A stretch of DNA of 64,000 bases from Musa acuminata AAA Group (GCF_036884655.1 NC_088357.1:11587001-11651000); one strand, 5' to 3'. Shown: positions 48,133 to 61,642, counted from the stretch's first letter. The notes: generated by a model not told the origin, from the sequence alone. Numbers and translations are program-made.

Positions 48133-49819
48133 CAAAACACTACTAAGGGGTACGAAGTCACCGCCGTTGGATTGGTAATCCAACATTTTGTACAGTATAT
48201 GTGAAGTATAAAAAAATACCATATTTGTGAGAATTAATATTGTTATCTTACGATAAATTGAATTAAGAAATCGAAATGGTTACCAAAAATGTTGCATGTA
48301 AAATTAATTTGACGTTATTTAATAATTTAGGCTTAATATTCAATTGCATAATGACGGGATTTTTTTTATCTTATTATTAACTATATTTCGGCATAACTTT
48401 TTAATATTACATTTCATGTATCAAATTATTCGGCGAATTATAGCTTAATTAAACCACTTCAAATCAGCGGTAAATAAGAAATTATTATAGTCTTCTGATC
48501 TAAAAGTAGATGTGGTTATTGAATATTTTTTATGTTAGTGTCTGATTATTCTTTTGTATTTGCTATTGTTATATAAAATAGTTCTATTGAAGCATGGATA
48601 TTACAATAAATCACATCTTATTGATGTCCCATTATTGCAAAATTATTTCTGCAATGGAAAAAATAACAACAAAATGATGAAAGAGAAGTGAAGTAAACAA
48701 TATTCTTAGTTTAATTAATAGTGTTTTAGTGATCAATTTGAGGGGTCTTATGCTTAATGCTTCATCTTTTTTTATTGGGGATTAGGACAAATGTTGCCAT
48801 TAAATTAGTTTCAAATTTCTTCTCCAAAACTTTAATTGTGATTTTTCATTCTTCTATATATTTTTGCTCCATTTGCAAAGGCAATGCTGACTATGATAGT
48901 GATGATAAAATCCATGATCCAATTTCCATGCCCAAACGAACAAAGGAGGAAATGAGGTGAAGTTCTTTGGTCTCATATGGATTTCCTTTTTTTGTTTTTC
49001 TATCATGAATATTTATTTGGCAATAGGGTTTAATGCAAATGGATTTAATCTTCTCAGATAATTGTTTCTATGGTGGCTTTTATTTTATTAAGTGATCAAA
49101 ATCAACATACACTTGAGTTTTCATGACATTAACTGTTGTTGTTGATGTTGTCATTTTAGATGGCATATCATGGTATGATATAGCTTGGCATAAAAATAAT
49201 ATGATATAGTTTTCTATGATCAATCATAATAATAGCTGAGATGGTGTGACATTGATGACATAATATGATTTACACACTTCAAGTATTCTTTCCTTGGCTT
49301 ATAACCCACATTACTGGAGTTTTGATAGCTAATAACCCCATAACACTTTGGTGGACTCAATATTGCATCTTAATACCCAATCAATGCCTTCAATGGTATC
49401 ACAATCTTTGTAATTGTCAATCTTGCTCAATAATCCGCCTGATTTAATTTAATAGCAATCAAAGCTTCTTATTTTGGCAACATGACTCAATCCAAGTTGG
49501 AATAGAAAATGGCAATATAACATTTTTTAATTGAATGGTATTGAAGAACATTTAGATTCATATTTATTATTTTTATTTAATACCCAGAAGACTTAATGCT
49601 AGTTTTGTGTAAGTTTAAACAATTATTTTTCTACTTATAATCATATTTTTAAGTTCTGTAATTTTATTATAAGTTTTGTTTCTCAATTCACATGATTTCA
49701 TTCGATATATTTTAGAAGATGTCAACTAAATTAGATAGTAAAAATTATGATAGATTATTAAAAAATTATTAGCTCGAATCCCACTTATTCCAATTTCATA
49801 TTTGTCACTTATCCCAAAA

Positions 49820-49850
<31 letters not shown>

Positions 49851-51100
49851 GTTGATATTTTTGGCCATGGATTGGATTAATTACTATTAAACTCTCTATC
49901 AATGGGAATGCATTATTCACATGTTGTAGCTATTCATATCTTTCTTGATATATAATCTTAGATTTGGAAATTTAGTTGGTGGTATATAGCCATTAAAATA
50001 AAAATCTTTCATATATAGTAAGTTTGATATAAATATCATAATTAGACAAGGGGAAATAGTAATACATAGGTTATGACTTGTTATTATTTAGACACATTTT
50101 CATGTATGGCAAAGGCCAATTGACCTATGTTAATTTAAAGTGTTATTATTCATATTCTCTATAGCCGAAAGAAAAAAAAGAAATTAATATTAACCCCAAC
50201 AAAGAAATTTATAATTCACTAAAAGAACTAACTTATTGGTATAACTCTACTCTTATTTCTCTGCTAAACTAAATAAATAAGTAAATTAATTAGTGAACTA
50301 ATACGAAATTAATAAAAATAAATCAAACAAAACCCTAACAATATTTTTATATATCGAAGAGAAACTCGGGAATGGATGAAATTAATAAGGATATTATTTA
50401 TGCTTATCATAGTCAATTGACGATAAGGTAAGTAAGAGGTATCAAACCTTTATTAATTGATAAGTGATCATCATACTAATATTTTTGTATAAATTTGTAG
50501 AATGATATTTGACTCTCGAACGAGTGAACTTAGTATACCATTAAAGAAATTATGACCTTGTAATTTTTTTTTAAAAAAAATATTTTTTTAATGTACATTA
50601 AATACATGCTAGACATTTATGTTAGAATTTTTTTTTGAAAAAAAAATACTATTTCACATAAATCTAACAAGATATAAATATAGAGCCGAGCACAAAACAT
50701 AATATAATTATTAGTTTACCTATGTGACATCAGATTTAAATATTCTTGCAAACTGTATCAATCAAATTAACAACTTTATTTTCCTCTCATGCACTTCAAA
50801 ATTTGAACATATTTATAATCTCTCACGTTTCATGTTTTCAGTCAATATTATATTTTTCTTCATAAAATTTTAATAATATAAAAAATTAAAATATTATATA
50901 TAAATTTAGTCAAATATATTATTATTAAATTTTTGATAAGAGATAATTTAATCGATCGATGATTCGTACGACTTGTAGGCTCGTGAAGAATTATCTGTCT
51001 TGGACGATGGACATTCTCAATTATAATGAATGATATAGATATAAAAAAATATATGGTCCATGAATGAAATTTTTTGAATCATCGATTAAATTGAATATTT
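48133..51100. other. AT-rich intergenic DNA
   Basis: No gene recognised. Very AT-rich with homopolymer runs, including (AT)12 at 49819-49842 followed by T9. Short open frames have no family resemblance. Confidence 0.6.
49819..49842. repeat. (AT)12 microsatellite
   Basis: Uninterrupted AT dinucleotide repeat followed by a T run. Confidence 0.95.
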
Positions 51101-51670
51101 AGTATGAGTTCGATATAAGATTGTGTGCTGAGCGACAGCCTTGTGATCGCAGGAGGATGCGTGCATGCATGCATGCATTCTGTGCCTGCTGTGTTCTTCT
51201 CGCTGGACTGCTAATAGCGATGGCTGTCAGAATGATGCAGTCCAGATTTGCCGATGCATGCGACAACGGATAAGCGAGGACGAAACAAGTTGCACGCGTG
51301 GGGGGTTGAGTGCAATGAAGCATCAATTTAACTTAGCTGAACCAATGGGCATCCTAGCCGTCGGATCGAGATCTAACGCTCATCACAGGTGGGGTCCCGC
51401 ACCACCAACGCAACACGTGGATTTTGCCGCCAAATGTATTCGAAGGTCTTGACCGGTACCGGTTAAGAGAATGGGACAGCAGACCTCCAGTCTTCGCTTC
51501 GCGAGGTATATGTGCTCTTCGAGACGGAGTGGGTGAGAGATGGTCAAGTGGGGTGAAGGAAATGCTTTAGCGGTTGGCATTGAGTTCATCGGAAGGGGAA
51601 GGGAAGATTGGCTTCGACGTCGTCGTCGTCGCTGTTCTTGATTTCGTCCTTCTTCTTTTTCTTTTAAGAG
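51101..51670 (+). promoter_or_regulatory. GC-richer promoter-like island and possible non-coding first exon
   Basis: Composition changes sharply from AT-rich to balanced. It contains an RY-type CATGCATGCATGCAT at 51164-51178, an ACACGTGG G-box at 51413-51420, and GC-rich leader-like DNA ending at a good donor (AAGAG|GTAAGC, 51670/51671). No protein-coding start with a recognisable product follows. It may be the former promoter and 5' UTR exon of the SINAT-like pseudogene 3 kb downstream; that link is inference. Confidence 0.35.
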
Positions 51671-54359
51671 GTAAGCTCATGAGTTCAAAAGTCATGTTTT
51701 TTGGGGGCCAAAGTTGTGAGCTGTTAGGGTTTCGTGTTCGATTCCGAAGATTTCTCATGTTTCGTTGTTGATGTTGGAGCTTCTTTTGCAATTTCTCGAA
51801 GGAAACGTTTTGGATTTTGTGGGTTTTGATGCTTCATTTATCAAACTTAGTCTTTGTTCAAAGGACTTATTGTCGACGGAGCAGTAGTTGAGTTCGTAGG
51901 TACATGCTCATGTCCTGCTGTATGATCTTTTCCCCCCTTATTTATTGATTGGATCTGATGTCTGTTCTCTTTCTTTGATGTTTATAGCTTAAAGAAACGC
52001 CATTCCGTTTGCTTTCATGCTTCATTTTCAAGAAACCTAGGGGGACGTGGACCGTCTCCACGGTTGTACTACTCGATCACTTGCTTGCCGCTTTCCAGAT
52101 GCCTCATTTGATTCTTGTTGGAGTCTTCTAATTTGATGCTTGCCGTTTTCTTGCTGATCACTAGCTAATCATCAAAGTGGACATACGTTATTCTCAACAT
52201 ATAATTTGTTTTGTTTTGTTTTTTTTTTCTTTTGGATTCAAAATGTCATAGGTTTCTTTATCTGTAACAACAGAGGTGAGATGGACTCTTTTTCTGTAGC
52301 GATAAAAGTGAAATTAAGAGCTTGCTTTGTTTGCCAGCTTGGCTTTTCAAACACCCCCAAACGACCTAAAGGTGAAAAGGTTGTGTACAGATAAGAAGGT
52401 AGTTGAACAACTTCAATTAGTCGTTCTTATGTCTTCATTGAGGCATTCGGGTTGATTAGTGCATTATTGCACAAACAATGGGTCTCAGTTTTGAGTATAG
52501 CATTATGTATGCCATTTGATGTTACAGAAATTTCTTTCATTGTTTTAAAAAAAATAGTCGTTCTTATTGTCAAGCTGAATGAAGCAGATTGAGCATTCTA
52601 TTTTGAATATATGTTCTGTATGAATCAAATTTTACACTTTTGGTGTAGCATACTCTTGTATTGTTCTAATTGAATCATGAATGTCGTAGTTTTCTGGCAT
52701 TGCTAAGCTTCAGTTGAGTGAGAATTGTTTTGAATTTTGTGGTCGCTGCTTCTAAAGTGTGGGACCTGTATTGTGGTCATCAATTACTTTTGTCACATTC
52801 ATACTGTAGGGAGACTCTCTCACACTCTCAGATTAACTAGAGCATCAGACCGAGTTACTTGATCCTAATGTTCATGATGATTAAGTCATCTGTACATCTA
52901 TAAGATAAAAAAAATGTCATCTCTGTTCAGGAATGTGCTGGGATCAATGTCTAAGCTGACTCGTTTGTTTCCATGGTACATAAAGCAGTAGCAGAAAACA
53001 TAGATTAGTTTTACATATATGATTAACATATTAGAGATAACCTTGATTTTCATGTTTTATATAGCTCAGTTGGGGATGGTTGTATTGCTTGACTGGTATA
53101 TGTTTGTGTCCAAGATATTGGCTTAGAAATGGAATGCTTGCACTTGTACCATGAGTCAAGCTGGGCTACCCGTGTTGTGCCTACCAATCATGTCTAAACT
53201 TTTTGCAACTGATCCTTGGCGTGTAATCTAGATGGTCTGGTAGGCTGGTAGTACATGGGAAAACTTACTATTGTGTAAGTAACATGGGAGCCTGTGCTTG
53301 GCACATATTTGGTACTGAATGTCGAATATAAGCTTAGTGTAGCACATAGAAACAAACACAAGCTAGGTGAATTGTAGGTTTCAGATGAGAATAGTTGATA
53401 ATACCAAACATAGAGCAGGTTAATTGTAGATTTCAGATTAGTGAACAGCCAAGCTTTTTGGAGACCAATGAGGTACTACTAGAATTTGTACTAAATATTT
53501 GAAGATGTCTAGTATTGTGTGGTGATGGTTGCAGGAGTTGGGTTCACATGTATTTCAAGATGACTAATATCTTGATGAGGAAATATATAAAACACAGTCT
53601 AAATGAAAAGTTTCTTTAGATCTGGTCATTCGGGGCCGATATTGGTAGCACAATATCCTCAATTTTTGCCTCCTGAATCTGTCGGGATGGATTAACCTGA
53701 ATGAAAATCAATGGGATCCGATCGTTCTGGATGATCCTGACTATGTGACTACAATGACCTCTTAATTTGTCATCTACAATTCACACACCAACCTTTCAGT
53801 ATAACAACTCCAAGTTCTTGTTGCCATTGATGATGGTGGGTGGTGTCTTGGAGAAGAGATTTTTAGATAATGGGGAAATGAGTTGATTACAGTTATAATA
53901 ATATTTTGGTCTTTTTGCATTAAAGGTGACAAAAATTCCTGTAGACCTTGAGCATCGTGTCAATGATTTAAGTCATAGAAAGCCTGTGCATCACAACATA
54001 GGATTTATGCCTGACCCTCCATAGACTGCATTAGTGAGAACCTAATGTACTGGTCTCTGTTTTCCAAATTTGGAATTTTCTCTTCTTTACTTTACTTGAT
54101 CCAGGGGGTAAAATCTATATTTAAAAGGCATTATGTGAAATAACACATAATGGAACTCGTAATTGTATTTAAAAATTGTGAAATATTTTCTTGCTACTCT
54201 CTTTTATAGGCGTTTTTTATATGTGTTGATTTTGCTCATTTGTGTTCACACTCAGCATTCTTGTAAAAGACAAACTTGGCATTTGAGTTACAAGATGATA
54301 AAAATGATGTGACCTGGATTTTGTCCTATAATGCTATCTTCTTTTGTGGTTGTATGCAG
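51671..54359. other. Intergenic/intronic DNA upstream of the SINAT pseudogene
   Basis: No coding exon recognised. In particular, the N-terminal SINAT exon expected to end in ..CPVCTNSMYPPIHQ was not found in any plus frame here. Confidence 0.55.
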
Positions 54360-55780
54360 TGCTCAAATGGCCATACTCTATGTTCTGGATGCAAACCTTG
54401 AGTTCACAGTCGATGCCCCACTTGCAGGCATGAGCTAGGCAACATAAGGTGTCTTGCATTGGAGAAGGTTGCATCTTCTCTTGAACTGCCTTGCAAGTAC
54501 CAAACCTTTGGTTGTTTGGGTATATATCCATAGTACTGCAAACTAAAACATGAATCACAATGCACATTCAGACCCTACACTTGTCCATACGCTGGATCTG
54601 AGTGCACAGTTGCCGGTGACATTCCTTATGTGGTGACTCATCTAAAAGATGACACGAGGTTGAGAATGCAACCTGGATGCTGATGGTATTTATCCTTCTT
54701 TGATTATTTTTATATTACTGAAAAAGCTGTCAGCTTGTTTTGTCTACAATTCGTCTTGTTCTATGTTTTATTACTATTAGGAAATTGTTTGCTTGGTTAT
54801 GTTGGAAATGAATTAGCATTGCTGTATTCTCCTGTGGTGCTCATGGATTAGTGCGATGCCATCCTTTGAATTTTACGAAAAAGATTTTACAATAACATCT
54901 GCTCGATCCTTTTCGTGCTTTTGGGTTAATGGGCCATTTTTTAGATGTGTATGACGTAAAGTTCTTTAAATGTTCTTCTGATGTCTTGACTCTCTAGGAC
55001 TATTACATGCTCACTACTTCAGGTTGGTTTATGGTGGGGGCTGTACGAGCCAAGTTAACCTTTTATTTTGTCTTTCCTCCCCTTTTCACTTGAAGAACCT
55101 CCAACAAACTCCACCTTTCTCCTTGCCAGCATCTGTGCTTCTGCTTTCAGTACATTTGGCATTGTCATAAACTTGGAGCTTTGCTCTGCTTATGCCGATG
55201 CTGTTAGATGGTCAGGTTGTTTCTCATCATTATATTCTTATGGGTTCCATTGTATGTAAGTTTTCTGCATCTAACCACAAGATCTGAATTGCATATTACC
55301 ATTTTCTAAGGTTGCCCGGTGTTTTATGAAATCAGCTTATTACATTTTTACTTGTCATTATTTAAAAGCTAATTGGATGTGTATATGGGATCGCTCGTCT
55401 ATATGCATTTCTCTATCTAATCTAGTAAAAGATTGGAGATAATTGTCTTCTTGGTTATCTATAGCATATGTTTGTTCTGACTGTTCTGTATCTATTGTTT
55501 ATATAACCCACTTGTGATGGGCTGAAAGAAACAGTATGGTGTTTTGTTTAGGTTTTCAGTTGCTTTGGACAGTACTTCTGCCTTCACGTTGTGGCATTTC
55601 AGCTAGGTATGGCACTGGGGGATGATAATGAAGCTAAATGCTACAGCTATGGCCTCGAGGTTGGAGGTTAAGGAAGATAACATAACAAGGAGTTCCCCGA
55701 AGTATAAGAGACAGTCATTGGAAGGTGAGAGACGGTTACGATGGACTCATTATCCAGCTTGAAATATGGCTCTTTTTTCC
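54360..55780 (+). pseudogene. SINAT/SIAH-type RING E3 ubiquitin ligase pseudogene
   Basis: The segment 54360-54685 opens at the conserved family splice point with CSNGHTLCSGC (second half of the RING), then RCPTCRHELGNIRCLALEKV and FRPYTCPYAGSECTVAGDIP of the SIAH zinc fingers. In-frame stops replace an Arg codon (TGA, after CKP) and a Tyr codon (TAG, after GIYP). After THLKDD a deletion and frameshift remove about 20 residues, and EVENATWMLM resumes in another frame. From 55552, VFSCFGQYFCLH and AFQLGMAL follow, then a further deletion, GDDNEAKCYSYGLEVGG, a stop, and a shifted DSHWKVRDGYDGLIIQ. Family introns are kept (donor ATG|GTATTT, acceptor TTTAG|GTTTTC), so this is a decayed genomic duplicate, not a retrocopy. 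The first exon is missing. SINAT ligases ubiquitinate transcription factors and autophagy regulators; this copy cannot make a full protein. Confidence 0.93.
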
Positions 55781-58700
55781 TCTTTGCTCACTTCATGGGC
55801 TGGAGTACTGAGTACCTCCCTAGTCTTTGGATGATTATGATTTTGTAGGTGTCATTATGCGTTATTAGAAGCAAATCCCTTTGCTCCATTGATGCTCAAA
55901 CTTGTTTAAAATGTACTAGCACATCTTTGAGGCTATAAATGCTATATGCTAGACAAGCAAATCTTCATGTCCAATGCATAATTCTATATATTTCACTTCC
56001 CTCTTCTGTTTCCTTTTTCCCTTAGCTGTAACTTATTTTATGGTTAAATATCCAATCACGAAACTCTGTAAATAATTCACAGAACTTGAAATGTCATTTT
56101 TCATTTTAGATATCTCACAATGGTCATACTCTCAAGGATAGATTTTGGAATTTCGTTGTGGTAATGTCTTTTATTAACGTATGTTTGTAATGTTATATTC
56201 ATCCTTGACATGTATGTATTTCTTATAAAATAAGATTCACCACATATACCACTCATTAATAACCATGCCAAGACTTAGGTTGACCCTTTTTAATTGTGAT
56301 ATACTTTGGCTAGTTTGAATTCAAAGTAACTAAATTTTTAACATTCTTTTCAGATAACACAATTTCAGAGGATATTAATGGCAGCTAGAGTTTCAACCAA
56401 CAGTTCAATGACAGAGAACTTGGGAGTAAGATCCTGAAATATGAAGGAGTCTGAATTAAAAATAATTAAATTCTTGATATTCTTTTCAGATAACATAATT
56501 TTAAAGGATATTAATGGCAGCTAGAGTTTCAATCAACAGTTCAATGACAAAGAACTCAGACTAGATTTTGACAATTTATTGTAAGTTTAAATCTCTGTCT
56601 TTATCATTTATCTTTTTTTATAAAAAAAAATTCCTTGTATTTTTATTTAAAATATAGTAATAAATAAATAAATAAAATTCAGCAATGGTTTAAGTGATTG
56701 GGAGAGTTAAATGGCAAAAATACTAACATCATAAACAATTACATGCATAAAAAAGGGACAAAAGCAACCAAATATAGTGGATTTGCCTCACTTTCTGAGA
56801 GATTTTCTATTTCCATATGATACATTCAATTTGGAAAAAAAATGGAGAAAAAAGAGAAATAAATTTCATTTGGCTGTGCAAATAAGTTTATTTTTCTCGA
56901 ATGCGGAAAATGGGAAGCTAAGTCGAAAATAAAAAATGTCACCAACTTGGCTTGAGTAAATTAAATATTGAAAATTAATAGGATCTAAATTTAAATAAAA
57001 TTGACCACTCCGGATTAATAGATTATTACAATTGATTTTTAAAAAAATTATCGATTTGAGCATACTTTGTACACATCCAAAAATATAAAAAATAACAATC
57101 ACAAAGATTAGTCCAACTAATTGTTTGATTTATTGGAAGAAAAGAACTAATTCTTCATTCATTAATTTTTTGTCCAACTCATTCTTATAAAACCATACCA
57201 TCATAATGTTTCATTGATATATATTAACCAACATTCATTGATTCATCGGATTTTTCTATGTTCAACTCATTCTTCAGATTTATGAGTTCTTTTCTTCCAT
57301 AGTAATAGCAATAATATATCAAAAACTATGTTAATCTTATTACAGAAACAACAAATATTATTTTTTTTAGCACTCTGTACCAAAAAAAATATTATGAAAA
57401 ATAAAAAGATATGATTATGTAACGTCTTTTGCATAGAGAAGAAATCTCTAATGCTATTAGAGTGGAAAACATGATCATAATAATTAATCGGTTTGACTTT
57501 TATTTAGGTTCATAAAGCGATAACCAAATTGCTCATTATGTGAAAATAATTACTAAATAAGAAAGTTAGATCATCATCTACTGAGTTGACTCAAATCAAT
57601 ATCCACAATCTCCATAAACCAAATCTTTCCAAAAACCCTAAAAATTTGTAAATCATACCGTCGTTAAATTTAACAGTTCTTTTCTTCAAACAAAAAAAAA
57701 GACAAAATATTGATAAAGCAAACTATCCATCAACTCTTTCGGAAAGAAACTCATGATTAGTTTAAAGTTAAAACAATAAATCCCTAACATCATTTTGTAA
57801 TGGCTAAGAAGCCAGCAACTGTTATAAGTGAACGTTCAAAATAGTCTGTGTTGATGAGATGCTCTTGCAGTATGCATATAAATACAAAACAACATTATAA
57901 ACATTTTTGTTGCCGTCCTAAAAAAAGAAGAAAAAAAAATTCAATGCTTTTTCACAACTTCTTGGATTCATTAATTTTTCTCATAGTGGACACTAAAGTT
58001 GGGGCAAGAAATCATCACACTTTGGAACTTTAAGTCAAGTCATGTGCCCACCAAATTGCACAAGTGGAATCAACTCATTAGGTCGGTCATATATATGCTT
58101 GCCCAAGCATGTATGAAAAATAGTAGCACAATAACATACTATTTCATGCAAAAAAAAAAATAGTCTAAAATTATGTAATATTTATATAAAAAAGTGACAA
58201 TATAATTGTTTATAAAATATCAAGTGCGTCAACAAAGTACGTAGAATCTTCAGTCTCGTCTTTGTTTTAGACTACTTAGTCTTATCCAATTTTCTCCTTA
58301 AAACATGCTAAAGAGCATATGTGGTCCACATTCAACTTGTTATACATTATGTAGATATAGGCACAACATGTCATGAGAATTAATGGGTTACCATTTTTCT
58401 TTTATATATATATATATATATTTCAATATTTAAATGTATCTATATATTTAGAAAGGCTAATTATTTTGCTCATTTAAGCTAAAATTCAAACTAGTGTAAT
58501 TAATTATTTATGTAATTGAACTTGATTTGAGTATCTATCAAATTCATCGGAAACTAATTAAAGGGGTATTCAGACTAATATTTATTTATCATACTTCTAA
58601 GCTTGATTTGAAGTACCAAAAATGTTTTGAAAAATCTAAGCTACAACCAATAGTAAAATCATGCTAAATTAATCATACATTTCAAAGAGAATGTGCATTT

Positions 58701-60230
58701 GGTTCTTGTGCAGTCCTTCTCCTGGTACAACACTGAGGTGCATGGCATTGGAAATGTGGACAGCAGGTGGAGGCCATTTGAACCATCAGCTGGACACTTT
58801 GATCTGAAGAGGAGATGATATCTCCTCCCAACCCTAATGGCTTTTGCAGCTCGACTTGCGTCAAAGCCTAGTGAGGCAGAAGGAGATGAAGTGTTTCCAA
58901 TCCAAAATGATATGGGCAAAGACTAGGTTTGGTGCAGTGTCCTCCTCATAGGCTTGTGAACCCCATGCAATTGCCATTAATAATGAGTCCGTCTTGTCCC
59001 CCACCGTACACCATTGCCTTGAGGACCCCTGACAAATATATATGCAAGAAAAGGTTAGTGCTACAGTGTCTGGAACACTGGGAGCAGCAGCCATTCTCGA
59101 TTTTGCTGGTAAATGATTGTCGAACTGCTTGAAAAAAAGGGAGGGGCTCCCTCTCCTTATCCTTATTTGCAATTTAATGTCTCAGCTGTGCCCTGTTACT
59201 GTGTCTGTTGCACTGTGATTGGCTGTATGGGGGACAGCTCCTTGTGCTTCAATAGTAGCAACCCGTACGCTGATAGCTTGCCAAATTTAGATTCTTGCAC
59301 AAATAAAAAAGAAAAGGTTCACAATAAACTAAAAGTTAAAAATTAAAAGAGAGAGAGAGAGAAGAAGATCTTAATGTCCATCAATATGAGTTTTAGTCAT
59401 GAGATGATTGTTGTTTCTATCTGCATTCTCAAACTATGGGTTTCTCTATTCTACCATTAAACTATCTTTGTCTTAATGCACTTCTTACCTTTTTTTCCAA
59501 ATAAAAAGTTTAAGAGTTTAAAAAATATGTTAGTGATTGTTGGAAAAGTTTTACAGTAACACTTGCAGATTCTGAATATTCTCTTTTTAACTCCTCTATT
59601 CTAATCTGACATCAATTGTAATGTCATCTTTCAAATTCTTTTCATGCATATTTGATATTGAGGTTGAAGAAGGTTAATGCGTCCAGCCATACTCTTACAA
59701 ATAAAAAGGATTATTTAACCTTAATCACTCATTTCAGAAAAGATTAAACTTGCTGGAAAAAATATCGTGGACAAAAGTCACATTCTAGTTAGTTCAGATA
59801 GCCATTCTTCATTCATTTTAGTGTACTCTGGTGAGTTGAGTGCACAGCTGTTAAGCAATGGACAATGCATCTGTTGATCATATAGTAATGATTTAATGGC
59901 TAAAAGCAATTATAGGAATCATAATACAGATAGTTTCACTTTCATCCCCAACTGATTCCAGTGATTGGTGTTGATGAAGAATATTAAATTTATAGGACTA
60001 ATATATTAGGTTTGATTTCTAAGAGAAGAGGAGGAAAAAGACATACGAACGTATAATTATTCTCATTCAATCTAAAATATAATATCTTCTTGTTTTCTTT
60101 CATAATCTCATTATTTTAAAATTCTAACTAATACTTAGTTTATTTTCTTGACTATCTGTAATTTCATAAGTACAGTGAGATTGACACTACTTCAATAAAA
60201 GTAAAAGTGAACCTACTTTATACACTAAAA
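55781..60230. other. AT-rich intergenic DNA
   Basis: No intact gene recognised. Contains the tandem duplication at 56326, a (TA)n run at about 58403-58421, a 20-bp-scale T run near 60354 just to the right, and a more balanced patch at 58680-59300 with overlapping open frames on both strands that I could not identify. Confidence 0.5.
56326..56562. repeat. Tandem duplication, period about 136 bp
   Basis: ATTCTTTTCAGATAACA at 56343 recurs at 56479. Each copy is followed by GGATATTAATGGCAGCTAGAG, a TTTCAAxCAACAGTTCAATG block and AGAACT. Copies differ at several bases. Confidence 0.8.
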
Positions 60231-60234
60231 TATA

Positions 60235-61352
60235 AAAAAATTCAGGTATAATCATTATTTTACTTCATGTTGATGATTTAGAGTTTACAAGAAAGCAATA
60301 CAAAAATGTCCTTCTATTTGATTCCTTATTGTGATTGTCTTATCAGTAAGATCTTTTTTTTTTTTTTTTTTTTCTTTCTGAGTAAATAATTTGTCCAATT
60401 CATAGATCGAATTTGAATGGTCTGAATAATCTAATTATTATTATTTTAATATTTTAAAATTTGGTTCATTTTTTAAGTTTCTTTGTTATTCGTTTTAGAA
60501 CTAGAACTGTTCGTTTTAGAACTAGAACTATTCATGTAATAGTTAAAAAAATGATACGGTGAATAAATATGAAATAAGTGAGTGACATGGGAATGATAAA
60601 ACATTTTCTTGGCATCAAGATATATCAACCGGAAAATAATATATTTATTTAAAAAAAATATGTGGATAAGATTCTCATGAAGCTTAATACGTTGAACATC
60701 ATCATGTTACAACTCCATTACTTACTAGTAAGTAAAAAAATAAAGAAAGAAGATTGATGAACTTTTTATGGAAATTTGATTGGTAATTTGTTATACCTCA
60801 CAGCTACAAGCTAGATATTATATTTACTGTAAGTATGATTTTTAGATTCATGAATAATCCTAGTCAAATTCATTTTGGAGCTAAAATTTCAAGCAAGAAG
60901 ACCTGAAGATAATCGGATTTTATGATAGTGATTAGGTAGATATACAATTGGATTTTTTTCTTTTGTGCAAGTGTATTTTCTTGGAGCTTAAACATCTATG
61001 GCTACTTTTCAAGCAATTTGATTGAGAAGAATTCTTGAAGATCTTGAAGAAAAGCAAATTAAAGAAACAAAGATCTTTTGTGATAATAAACCACAATCAC
61101 ACCAAACATTTTGCACTCAAGCATCACTTCGGAGAAGGTAAAATTCAAGTGAAATATTGTAACTCCATCTAAGTAGTAAACATCTTCACTAGGGCAGTAT
61201 CAAGCGATAAGTTGGAGTATTTTAGAGACACTATGGGTGTTATTGAACAACACATTAAGGGGAAGAAATGTTGATATTAATATGTGATATTTTAAGAAAT
61301 ATGAGGGGCAGTTTAGAAAATAAACTACTATAATGTGTTGTTAGATTATACA

Positions 61353-61385
<33 letters not shown>
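60235..61385 (+). mobile_element. Degenerate Ty1/copia fragment (RT, RNase H and 3' end)
   Basis: Broken plus-strand frames follow the copia order. HVDDLEF at about 60266 is the RT catalytic loop. EMSDMGMIKHFLGIKIYQPE-like sequence follows at about 60570-60630 (stop-interrupted). A YLTATxxDI-like block is near 60795, then an RNase H block with YDSD near 60925. The C-terminal SSDKLEYFRDTMGVIEQHI is at about 61205, followed by KGKKC and a stop. The purine tract AAGGGGAAGAAA precedes a TGTTGATATTAATATG LTR start at 61270. There are many stops and no gag or integrase, so it is a truncated relic. The LTR remnant ends in an (AT)n tract against the HSP60 fragment. Confidence 0.85.
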
Positions 61386-61386
<1 letters not shown>

Positions 61387-61389
61387 TAT

Positions 61390-61642
61390 CTTTTGTAATT
61401 CGTTCACCAATTTCTCTTTCTCCATTAGCTGATGTTGTGCGATCTATCTCTTCTGAGGTACTAATCATTCATGTTCTGCTCTTCAAATGAGTCACCACAG
61501 CATCGACAGCCATCGAAATGCCACGCCTCAGATCCATTGCATTCATCGCAGCAGCTACTGGCTTACATCCATGAGCAAATATTGCTTGTGTAAGGACGGT
61601 AGCTCAGGTTGTTCCATCACCAGCAACATCATTGGCAACCAA
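61390..61642 (-). pseudogene. Fragment of mitochondrial chaperonin HSP60 (CPN60)
   Basis: On the minus strand the sequence reads NDVAGDGTT, a stop (TGA at the usual Cys), [18 protein letters not shown], then [25 protein letters not shown], another stop (TGA, usual Arg), MISTSEEI and SANGEREIGERI. This is the GDGTT nucleotide-binding region and following apical boundary of the mitochondrial HSP60 family; NAMDLRRGI distinguishes it from the plastid paralogue. Only about 80 codons of the expected 570 or so are present, with at least two stops. The rest of the gene is not recognisable on either side. The break at the low end coincides with a copia LTR remnant and (AT)n tract. Confidence 0.9.
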
